This document shows, one piece after another, positions 43,201 to 49,758 of a stretch of DNA of 64,000 nucleotides. The notes under the pieces were generated by a model that did no database searches, had not been told where the DNA came from, and was given only the letters and a program-made list of their open reading frames with translations. A program made the translations under genes and the position numbers. How positions within the stretch are numbered: position 1 is the stretch's first letter; each line of letters opens with the position of its first letter. Source of the stretch: Paenibacillus pinisoli (GTDB lineage: Bacteria; Bacillota; Bacilli; Paenibacillales; Paenibacillaceae); NCBI RefSeq assembly GCF_003605435.1, contig NZ_QXQB01000004.1:1-64000 (forward strand), written 5' to 3'.

Positions 43201-44089
43201 GAAGCTGCTTGCGACGCTGGTGCCGCTCGGGCTGGCGGGCCTCTTCTTCGGACTAGGCGTCGCATCCAAGTGGATCGTTCTATACGGCGGCGCAGGGCTC
43301 GCTGTCATGCTGGGCATTTCGCTTTGGGACCGTTACAAGGAATATGCGGCGGCGAAGCGCATGCTCAGGCGGAAGGATGGTGCCGAGACGGCATACGATC
43401 CGGATGCGCTGAAGCGTATCGTATCGGTGTTCCCGTCTTATACGGTGCTGACGCTGGCCGCCTGCCTCATCTTCTATATCGCGATCCCTGCAGGCATCTA
43501 TGCGCTCTCCTATATACCGATATTGACGGTCATGAGCGAAGGCTATACGCTGAAGTCGCTGATTGATTACCAGGTGCATATGTACAGCTATCACAGCCAT
43601 CTGGTATCGTCGCATCCATTCTCCTCTTCGTGGTGGGAGTGGCCGTTCATGAAACGCCCGGTCTGGTATTATTCCGGGGGCGAGCTGGCGGCAGGAATGA
43701 AGTCGACGATTGTTGCGATGGGCAATCCGCTCATCTGGTGGACGGGCATCGCCGCGATGCTGGCGACGATTTGGATCAGCATCAAACGGCGCGACAAACA
43801 CGTCTATATGTTATGGATCGCTTTTCTGGCGCAATATGTGCCTTGGATGCTCGTGCCGCGCGAGACGTTCCTGTACCATTACTTTGCGATGGTGCCGTTT
43901 GTAATCTTGAGCATTGTTTATTTGTTCCAGCTGGCGGAGGAGAGAAATCCGAGGATCAGGAAGGCTCGCAACGGCTTTGCCATTGCTGCGGCCCTATTGT
44001 TTGTTATGTTTTATCCTGCGCTGTCAGGCCTCACTGTGCCGAAATGGTACATCGATCTGCTGCGCTGGTTCCCTAGCTGGGTATTTTAA
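40286..44089 (+). CDS. double GT-C glycosyltransferase with two carbohydrate-binding-like domains
   Basis: A 1267-residue membrane protein with four parts. After a signal segment, residues about 30-190 form a beta-sandwich like a carbohydrate-binding module (NLLANGDFE, VKSNTTYRISGYVKT). Residues about 215-660 are a multi-spanning GT-C region with an acidic loop YANDIALF and DYPPGY. Residues about 710-820 look like a discoidin-type domain (SFYVDLGEEKHLERI). Residues 848-1267 are a second GT-C region of the protein-mannosyltransferase family, with YFDEIYHARTAYE and THPPLGK. It probably moves sugar from a polyprenyl phosphate to exported proteins. ATG 40286 follows AGGAAAGG. It is followed by GT2, GtrA and sortase genes. 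Confidence 0.85.
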   Translation: MKMSNGFSRITAIVLLLFMLIPGIAANADGNLLANGDFEAAAGDMPDGWMTEAWIDDSGVTQYGVDRNEFYSGKQSAYIHSSGDNHARLLQRVKVKSNTTYRISGYVKTEGIGSQGAGVHLYVEGVAVHYPEFRDTNGTWAYLEFYGKTGKKQKEMLVGGSLGGYGSINSGKAWFDGLNVEKVSGAPDGAEVFSLEETASVAGESEGPQKVSIFSTMIYSALFSLLLAFVTVKLFRDRHWLEQGRGRVPVLLAVSFIAALALRIVLAAGHEGYANDIALFMFWSEQAVREGLANFYHTEMFVDYPPGYIYVLFALGHIKSWLGITGDTASMLLYKLPAIAADLGAAAVIFRAAAKKLGQPIALGLSMLWLFNPAVILDSAAWGQVDSIIALVLSLSLLGISENRFGKAAVWYAIAALIKPQAFIFMPVLLLALLARKKWKHVAVTAYYGFGTFILLALPFFWSTGGLKALYELYSGTLSSYPYATLNAFNLYALNGANWKPLTESWLFLSYQTWGNLFILVAVALAVWFSLMGKRREGEDRSFFIAMTLIAVVFILVTKMHERYMFPLLLLSLFAFIGMRDRRMLHVFYGFTITNFFNMSYVLEFSKTTTNVVMDGVVLLVAVSNIGLLLYMLYAGYDYYKRGRTLELVPVTEDDKQARDRELLSEAAGEAGSVRVKQRLTRKDWIWMGAITAVYAAVALVNLGSMKGPETPWQPSSSTQSFYVDLGEEKHLERITTFGGVGTGKFRLEFGLQPDQWTNPVEVDNNHVAVFAWRSQTVDLTARYVKLTVTTPGFSLHEMGIYEAGSKEPLQIAAINDEKAGEPRRGSVAQLFDEQDLMIYGHNYMKGSYFDEIYHARTAYENLEGIVAYENTHPPLGKIIIALGIKLFGLNPFGWRIAGTVIGIAMVPIIYMTAKRLFGRTAYAALAAGLLAADFMHFSQTRIATIDVYGVFFIMLMFHFMNKYLALSFYRTKLLATLVPLGLAGLFFGLGVASKWIVLYGGAGLAVMLGISLWDRYKEYAAAKRMLRRKDGAETAYDPDALKRIVSVFPSYTVLTLAACLIFYIAIPAGIYALSYIPILTVMSEGYTLKSLIDYQVHMYSYHSHLVSSHPFSSSWWEWPFMKRPVWYYSGGELAAGMKSTIVAMGNPLIWWTGIAAMLATIWISIKRRDKHVYMLWIAFLAQYVPWMLVPRETFLYHYFAMVPFVILSIVYLFQLAEERNPRIRKARNGFAIAAALLFVMFYPALSGLTVPKWYIDLLRWFPSWVF

Positions 44090-44116
44090 TTTGGAGAATA
44101 GATGAGGAGCATCGTC

Positions 44117-45115
44117 ATGGAGAACAAGGTCAAGTATAGCGTTATTGTGCCAATGTACAATGAAGAAGAAGTGATCGAGCATACGTATGGCAAGCTGAAG
44201 GAAGTGATGGACCGGGCGGACGGCGGTTATGAGCTGATCTTCGTTAATGACGGCAGCAAGGACCGCTCTGTGGAGCTGGTGAAATCGTTCAGCGTGAAGG
44301 ATCCTAACGTAAGGCTGATTGATTTCTCGCGCAACTTCGGGCACCAGATCGCGATTACGGCCGGCATGGATTATGCGAAAGGCGATGCGGTTGTTGTCAT
44401 TGATGCGGATTTGCAGGACCCGCCAGAGGTCATTTTGGATATGATCGCCAAGTGGAAGGAAGGCTATGAGGTCGTATACGGCCGCAGGCTGAAGCGCAAG
44501 GGAGAGACGATCTTCAAGAAGCTGACTGCGCTTGCCTTCTACAGGCTGCTGCGCAGCATGACCAATGTCGACATTCCGCTGGATACGGGAGATTTCCGGC
44601 TCATTGACCGCAAGGTATGCGATGTGCTGCGCGGCCTCAAGGAGAAGAACCGTTTTGTCCGCGGCTTGATCAGCTGGATCGGCTTTAAGCAGACAAGCGT
44701 CGAGTATGTGCGCGAAGAGCGCTTCGCCGGAGAAACGAAATATCCGCTGAAAAAAATGATCAGCTTTGCGCTGGACGGCATTACGAGCTTCTCCTACAAG
44801 CCGCTGAAAATCGCAACCTATCTCGGCTTCTTCCTTTCGCTAGGCAGCTTCATCTACCTGCTTGTCGTGCTGTACCAGCGCCTGTTCACGGACACGACTG
44901 AGACGGGATGGACAACCATCGTTGCCTTGAATCTGCTGTTCAACGGCATTATCTTGCTCTTGCTGGGCGTTATCGGCGAGTATATCGGACGTATCTACGA
45001 TGAGTCCAAGAACCGCCCGCTCTATATTGTCAGAGAGTTTCAAGGCTATACAGAGCCGAAGGCCGAAGAAGAGAGCGCCAAAGACAACCCGGAGCGTGCA
45101 AAGCAGTATGTCTGA
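44117..45115 (+). CDS. GT2 polyprenyl-phosphate glycosyltransferase
   Basis: The 332-residue protein resembles dolichol-phosphate mannose synthase and GtrB. It has an N-terminal GT-A domain with VPMYNEEE, VNDGSKDRS, DADLQDPPE and a later DTGDFRLIDRK, then two C-terminal transmembrane segments (about 235-310). It should load a sugar onto undecaprenyl phosphate for the GT-C enzyme upstream. The ATG at 44117 (AGGAG seven bases before) is preferred over 44102. It overlaps the GtrA gene. Confidence 0.9.
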   Translation: MENKVKYSVIVPMYNEEEVIEHTYGKLKEVMDRADGGYELIFVNDGSKDRSVELVKSFSVKDPNVRLIDFSRNFGHQIAITAGMDYAKGDAVVVIDADLQDPPEVILDMIAKWKEGYEVVYGRRLKRKGETIFKKLTALAFYRLLRSMTNVDIPLDTGDFRLIDRKVCDVLRGLKEKNRFVRGLISWIGFKQTSVEYVREERFAGETKYPLKKMISFALDGITSFSYKPLKIATYLGFFLSLGSFIYLLVVLYQRLFTDTTETGWTTIVALNLLFNGIILLLLGVIGEYIGRIYDESKNRPLYIVREFQGYTEPKAEEESAKDNPERAKQYV

Positions 45116-45548
45116 TCAGGCCGGCAATCGTTCCATCAAGCAATTCGTATCGTTCGCCGTAATCGGCGGACTGAATACGCTCATCGATATGGCTGTATTC
45201 ACACTGCTGATTGTGGCGCACACTCATTATTCCATTGCGCAGGTTGCGGCCTATGCGGCGGGCATGCTGAATAGTTATATCATGAACAGTGTTTTTACAT
45301 TTCGAAGCGAGACGGCGGAAAGCGGCAAGCGCGGAGGAGCGAAGAGGATGCTGCGGTTCGTTGTCTGGAATCTGTGCATGCTGGGCGTATCCCTGCTGCT
45401 TCTCATTGCCGCGGCGGAATGGCTTGGCCTGCATGAGCTGATCGGCAAGGCCATTGTGACGCTGCTGGTTGTCGCTTTGAACTTCTACGGAAGCAAGAGG
45501 TGGGTATTTGCCGGGCGCAAGCCGGTGGAGACGGGAGGCATGTCATGA
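45108..45548 (+). CDS. GtrA-family flippase
   Basis: The 146-residue protein has four transmembrane segments and the GtrA pattern: QFVSFAVIGGLNTLIDMAVF at the start, NSYIMNSVFTF, and a C-terminal FYGSKRWVF. GtrA proteins flip polyprenyl-linked sugars across the membrane. It overlaps both neighbours (8 bases with GT2, 4 with sortase), a sign of tight coupling. Confidence 0.88.
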   Translation: MSDQAGNRSIKQFVSFAVIGGLNTLIDMAVFTLLIVAHTHYSIAQVAAYAAGMLNSYIMNSVFTFRSETAESGKRGGAKRMLRFVVWNLCMLGVSLLLLIAAAEWLGLHELIGKAIVTLLVVALNFYGSKRWVFAGRKPVETGGMS

Positions 45549-46219
45549 AGCGGCTGCTATCATATGGACTTATTGTTATCGGTCTTCTTATTATTGTATA
45601 CCCGAAGGCCAGCGCGTGGCTCGATGACAGGCAGCAAGAGAAGCTGATGGCGCAGTGGGCAGAGACGATGGAAGACGAGCAGGCGCGGCAGGAGGCGCTT
45701 GACCAGTATGACCGTCTCTCGGCCTTGTTCGCCGAGGCGGAGTCTGATGGGGACGATGCCAGCCCTGCGCCCGATGTTGTGCCAGAGCCAACAGAGACGG
45801 CTGCTCCATCCAAGGAGCAACCCAAGCTCGATGCGATTGCAACCATTCGGATTCCCAGCATCAAGGTGAACCTGCCGGTTCTGGAGGGCGCCACGCAAAA
45901 AAATATGAAATACGCCGCGGCGCATCTGACGGAGACAGCCCCTATTGGCGAGGTTGGCAATGCGGCGATCGCCGCGCACCGCATGAGAGCAAAGGGGAAG
46001 CTGTTCAACCGCCTCAATGAGGTGAAGGAAGGCGACAAGATTATCGTCGAGACCAAAGGCGAGACGTATACCTACGTGGTGACAGGAACTTCAATCGTGG
46101 AGCCGACGGACGTATCCGTTCTCAATTACAATAAGACGGACCGGAGATTGACGCTTATTACGTGCGATCCTGTCGTCAATCCGACGCACCGGCTCATCGT
46201 GCATGCCGAATTGGCATAA
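45545..46219 (+). CDS. class D sortase
   Basis: The 224-residue membrane-anchored transpeptidase has an N-terminal transmembrane segment, an acidic Pro-rich stretch (about 70-95), and the sortase domain. The catalytic residues are H145 (AAHRM), C207 (LITCDPV) and R216 (THRLIVHAEL). It would anchor LPxT-type proteins to the wall. No sortase substrate gene is seen in the window. ATG 45545 overlaps gtrA and follows GGGAGG. Confidence 0.9.
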   Translation: MKRLLSYGLIVIGLLIIVYPKASAWLDDRQQEKLMAQWAETMEDEQARQEALDQYDRLSALFAEAESDGDDASPAPDVVPEPTETAAPSKEQPKLDAIATIRIPSIKVNLPVLEGATQKNMKYAAAHLTETAPIGEVGNAAIAAHRMRAKGKLFNRLNEVKEGDKIIVETKGETYTYVVTGTSIVEPTDVSVLNYNKTDRRLTLITCDPVVNPTHRLIVHAELA

Positions 46220-46287
46220 CCTTAAGTTCTGATGCGCCCATTTTACTCATAGACAGCACCATCGCTACCCCCCCTTCATATGATAAT

Positions 46288-46316
46288 TTGACTGTATCCC
46301 TTGCCCTTGTTATACC
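46288..46316 (+). promoter_or_regulatory. sigma-A-like promoter before gerE
   Basis: TTGACT, a 17-base spacer and TATACC, 33 bases before the gerE start. In Bacillus gerE is read by sigma-K, so the in vivo promoter may be a different overlapping one. Confidence 0.5.
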
Positions 46317-46348
46317 ATAAAAACCCGAGCAAGGAGGGGTGACAAATC

Positions 46349-46573
46349 TTGAAGGGAAGCGACCATAAGAGCAAGTTTTTACTGACACATCGTGAACGAG
46401 AGGTATTCGAGCTGTTGGTGCAGGACAAAACAACACGAGATATCGCGCAGCAATTATTCATCAGCGAGAAGACCGTCCGCAACCATATTTCGAATGTCAT
46501 GCAAAAGTTGAACGTCAAAGGTCGTTCGCAAGCGGTTGTCGAGCTGATTAAGCTTGGGGAGTTACAAATCTAA
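46349..46573 (+). CDS. gerE: spore coat regulator GerE
   Basis: The 74-residue LuxR-type DNA-binding protein has the same length as B. subtilis GerE and nearly the same core: LLTHREREVFELLVQDKTT, LFISEKTVRNHISN and KGRSQAVVELIKLGEL. It consists only of the helix-turn-helix domain. GerE controls late coat genes in the mother cell. The TTG start at 46349 follows AAGGAGGGG. Confidence 0.94.
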   Translation: MKGSDHKSKFLLTHREREVFELLVQDKTTRDIAQQLFISEKTVRNHISNVMQKLNVKGRSQAVVELIKLGELQI

Positions 46574-46636
46574 CATATCAAGGTCTCTCCATTCTCGTTT
46601 GTCAGGGCTTATGCCCTTTCTACATGCTTAACTATA

Positions 46637-46673
46637 GGATTGTTTTGGAGACAGCATAGCGATATGCTGTCTT
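46637..46673. repeat. 37-base direct repeat, copy 1 (gerE terminator)
   Basis: It begins GGATTGTTTTGGAGACAGCA and contains the perfect stem AGACAGCATA-GCGA-TATGCTGTCT, followed by TATTTTTT; it acts as the gerE terminator. An identical 37-base copy lies at 47471-47507. The two copies bracket the protease gene pair. Confidence 0.95.
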
Positions 46674-46728
46674 ATTTTTTGCGTACTTGAGAACATATCG
46701 GATTGGAGATGTGATTGCTGAAGGAGTT

Positions 46729-47124
46729 TTAATATAACTGGGGAAAATGAACTTGCATGGTATGAAAGTCAACTTTACATTTGGTTTGAATCATAAAATC
46801 AATGCCCAATATTCCGTCAAAACCGTAGGGTTCCAGTATGGATCCCAATTGGATAGGAAAATCATTTAAAGCAAATAGCTCAATTTGTAGTTCGGGAATA
46901 ATCTGTTCATAACAAATCTCGCTTGTTCCACCTACACCATACATACGTTTGGCTCTGCCATTTACGAAATCAATAAAAATACCGATTTCGGCAAGCGCAT
47001 CGGTATCAAACACAGTAGCTGCGCATCCTGTATCAAATAAAACATTCCGCAGTATGATTGTTCGATTATTATGAGTTAAAGTCAAAGAGATAATGGGGAG
47101 ACCATGCTGGAGCTCAATCTTCAT
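46729..47124 (-). CDS. retropepsin-like aspartic protease
   Basis: The 131-residue protein has the features of a clan AA protease monomer: VLFDTGCAATVF with catalytic D31-T32-G33, a flap-like segment with GVGG near residue 64, and the late hydrophobic-Gly motif GILGIDFM. One DTG per chain means it must dimerise. The substrate and role are unknown. It overlaps the upstream 86-residue gene by four bases (ATGA) and has only a weak ribosome site of its own, so it is probably coupled. The region is AT-richer than its neighbours: two 60-base lines I counted at 46741-46860 hold 19 and 26 G+C. This suggests transfer. Confidence 0.82.
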   Translation of the reverse strand: MKIELQHGLPIISLTLTHNNRTIILRNVLFDTGCAATVFDTDALAEIGIFIDFVNGRAKRMYGVGGTSEICYEQIIPELQIELFALNDFPIQLGSILEPYGFDGILGIDFMIQTKCKVDFHTMQVHFPQLY

Positions 47125-47381
47125 GTGCGTTGCCGTACCCCCGAAAAAAACTCTTCCACAACCTCTACGTCTCTTCGGCTAGTGTGGAACACGTAAAGTT
47201 CACGAGATGGATGAAGCTTGTGCAAATGCTTATAACCGTCCCATGCTTCTTGCGGATTATCATAGTCTTGAATAACAGCCATGTCCTCTAGCTGGCGCAA
47301 ACGGTTATTGGAGCTTGCCTTGATGGCCTCAACCAAAACAAAACGACCGGGATGCAACTCGGTAATCTCTTCCCATTTCAT
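47121..47381 (-). CDS. 86-residue partner of the retropepsin-like protein
   Basis: A small soluble protein (MKWEEITELHPGRFVLVEAI at the N-terminus) of unknown function. It contains FVLVEAIK, a VIQDYDNPQEAW turn and ELYVFHTS, suggesting a small alpha/beta fold. I have an impression of similar 80-90-residue genes next to retropepsin-like genes in other bacilli, but cannot verify it here. The ATG at 47381 follows GCGAGG by eight bases; GTG 47390 overlaps the ribosome site. Confidence 0.7.
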   Translation of the reverse strand: MKWEEITELHPGRFVLVEAIKASSNNRLRQLEDMAVIQDYDNPQEAWDGYKHLHKLHPSRELYVFHTSRRDVEVVEEFFSGVRQRT

Positions 47382-47470
47382 TGGCTTCACCTCGCTTGCT
47401 TGTACTACATTTAGTATAACATAATCGCATGCAGTAGAAGGGATGTCATTTAGCTTTCATCGATTTTAAT

Positions 47471-47507
47471 GGATTGTTTTGGAGACAGCATAGCGATATG
47501 CTGTCTT
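47471..47507. repeat. 37-base direct repeat, copy 2
   Basis: Exact copy of 46637-46673, again followed by a T run, here with no gene ending on the plus strand before it. A terminator without a gene is what a duplication or insertion of the cassette at the gerE terminator would leave. Confidence 0.95.
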
Positions 47508-47769
47508 TTTTTGTGTTTTTTTGGCCGAATTTAATCGAATTCACGACTTTGATAACAAGCCGTTTCCCGCCATCTTGTCTTTCTAACAATTTCCATAACT
47601 AGTGGCAGGCGACCTTGATTTTTTATCATTTTTCAAAAAAAAAGTAACTTCTGGAGTGCAAACAATCGTGCTCCTCTTATATCGTTTCGCTTCCAGGGCG
47701 GCGGTAGAATGTACATAAGCCGGAAGGAAGCAATCGCCCTTCCACCACTACATTCCAGAGGAGGATACT
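47508..47769. other. upstream region of the ABC importer operon
   Basis: AT-rich, with an A run at 47634-47643 and a GGGCGGCGGT patch near 47696. I find no convincing -35/-10 pair and no gene. The promoter of the importer operon should lie here. Confidence 0.4.
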
Positions 47770-48750
47770 ATGTCGGAGACAACGACGAACAAGCCATACC
47801 CATCGTCTTCGCCAGGGCTGAAACCGGTGAAAAAGACCAATCCTTTCCGCCGCTTTTGGAAGCAGATCGATGTGCAGCTTATGGTTCTGCCCGGGATATT
47901 GCTTGTGTTTGTTTTTTCTTACATCCCTATGTACGGCATATTAACAGCGTTCATGGACTACGACATCTTTACTGCACACCGAATATTTGAGAATCCATGG
48001 GTAGGCTTCAAGCACTTCAAAGCGTTCTTCGACGCTCCGAACTTCATGACGCTCATACGGAATACGATTGTGATCAGTTTGCTGAAATTTTTTATCGGCT
48101 TTCCGGCGCCAATCGTGTTGGCTTTAATGCTGAATGAAGTTCGCCATATGGTGTTCAAGCGGGTAGTTCAGACGATTACGTATCTGCCCCATTTTATGTC
48201 TTGGGTTATCGTAGGCGGCTTGGTTATGTCGCTTCTCTCCACAGACAACGGCAGCGTTAATATTCTTCTAAAGGGAATCGGGGCGATTGAAGAGCCTATT
48301 AACTTCCTTTCGATAAAAGAGTACTTCTGGACCATTCTGATCTCAACGAACGTGTGGAAAGAAGTCGGATTTGCCTCCATCGTATACCTGGCCGCGATAG
48401 CCGGTGTCGACCCGAATCTGTATGAAGCGGCGGATATCGACGGAGCGAGCAAGTTCAAGCAAATTTATCTCATTACGATTCCAACGATTATGCCGGTTAT
48501 ATTAATCTTTATGATTTTGGCTATCGGAAGTCTGCTTAACGCAGGATTTGAGGATATTTTGATCCTGGCTGAGAATCCGCTGCTTAGGCCGGTATCAGAT
48601 GTTATTGATGTGTATGTCTATCGGATTGGTCTGCAGAACTTCAAGTATTCTTTTGCCGCAGCGATTGGCCTGTTCAAAGCTGTCATCAGCATTATGCTGC
48701 TGACGATCGCTAACTACTTGGCGCGAAAAGCGGGAAGCAGCCTATGGTAA
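47770..48750 (+). CDS. sugar ABC transporter permease (LplB type)
   Basis: The 326-residue inner-membrane permease has six predicted transmembrane segments and the EAA loop YEAADIDGASKFKQIYLITIPTI. It resembles LplB-type permeases that pair with large binding proteins in Paenibacillus. The start follows AGAGGAGG. First gene of an operon of two permeases, two binding proteins and a two-component system. No ATPase gene is present, so a shared MsmX-type ATPase is expected. Confidence 0.93.
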   Translation: MSETTTNKPYPSSSPGLKPVKKTNPFRRFWKQIDVQLMVLPGILLVFVFSYIPMYGILTAFMDYDIFTAHRIFENPWVGFKHFKAFFDAPNFMTLIRNTIVISLLKFFIGFPAPIVLALMLNEVRHMVFKRVVQTITYLPHFMSWVIVGGLVMSLLSTDNGSVNILLKGIGAIEEPINFLSIKEYFWTILISTNVWKEVGFASIVYLAAIAGVDPNLYEAADIDGASKFKQIYLITIPTIMPVILIFMILAIGSLLNAGFEDILILAENPLLRPVSDVIDVYVYRIGLQNFKYSFAAAIGLFKAVISIMLLTIANYLARKAGSSLW

Positions 48751-48790
48751 TTTCGGAGCATGCCGGATCAATGCGGGAGGTTGAAGGACA

Positions 48791-49687
48791 GTGAGAATGA
48801 AGCGTATCGCTCCAAGCGATCAAGTGATACTGGTTGTGATTTATATTTTCTTGATTTTGTTAACGATTTCGACGCTATACCCCTTTTGGAATGCGCTGGT
48901 TGTTTCGTTTAATGCCGGCATCGATACGGCCAAAGGCGGTGTGACGGTATGGCCAAGAGTGTTCACGCTGGAAAACTACAAGACGGTCATGAACGACAGC
49001 AAATTGCTGAATGCCTTTATGATCTCCATTTATAGAACAGTAGTTGGCACCGTGTCTGCGATATTCTGTACAGCTTTGCTGGCCTACGGAATGACCAGAT
49101 CGTACCTGATGGGACGAAAGTTTTATATGATCTTTTTCATCTTCACCATGTACTTCGGCGGCGGATTGATTCCGACGTATCTGGTTATCCGCTCCCTTGG
49201 GCTTATGGATAATTTCCTGGTATTCATTATTCCTGCGCTTATCAGCGTGTGGAACATGATTATATTCCGTACTTTCTTTAAAGGTTTGCCCGCCGGTCTT
49301 GAGGAATCGGCGCAAATTGACGGCTGCAGCACATGGGGAATCTTTTTCAGAATCATATTGCCGCTGTCGGGTCCTGTCATTGCCACGCTGGGATTGTTTA
49401 CCGCCATTGCACACTGGAACGACTGGTTTGTGCCAAGCATCTATATTTCCAATGTGGACCTGCTTCCGGTTCAAACGATACTGAGGCGGCTGCTTAACGC
49501 CAACATTGTGGATTTGGCAGGCGTGGATTCAGGCACCGTAGCAAGAATTCAAGGGATGCAGCAAATTACGAGCAAGTCGCTTACGACGGCAACCATGATG
49601 GTGGTTACGCTTCCGATCATTGCGGTGTATCCATTTGTCCAAAAGTATTTTGTAAAAGGCGTATTGATTGGTTCCCTGAAAGAGTAG
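48791..49687 (+). CDS. sugar ABC transporter permease (YtcP/MalG type)
   Basis: The 298-residue second permease has six transmembrane segments and the EAA loop LEESAQIDGCSTWGIFFRII. It pairs with the preceding permease. The GTG at 48791 lies 10 bases after GGGAGG and is chosen over the ATG at 48797. Confidence 0.93.
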   Translation: MRMKRIAPSDQVILVVIYIFLILLTISTLYPFWNALVVSFNAGIDTAKGGVTVWPRVFTLENYKTVMNDSKLLNAFMISIYRTVVGTVSAIFCTALLAYGMTRSYLMGRKFYMIFFIFTMYFGGGLIPTYLVIRSLGLMDNFLVFIIPALISVWNMIIFRTFFKGLPAGLEESAQIDGCSTWGIFFRIILPLSGPVIATLGLFTAIAHWNDWFVPSIYISNVDLLPVQTILRRLLNANIVDLAGVDSGTVARIQGMQQITSKSLTTATMMVVTLPIIAVYPFVQKYFVKGVLIGSLKE

Positions 49688-49758
49688 CGGGTTATGAACC
49701 ATGGTTTAGGGCGAAGTCGCTTTGAACATATAACATTTATTGAGAGGGGCAACTGCAA

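Noticed and set aside
46729..47381. Calling the protease pair a toxin-antitoxin system
   Set aside because: Size and coupling fit, but neither protein resembles a known toxin or antitoxin; left as an unknown pair.
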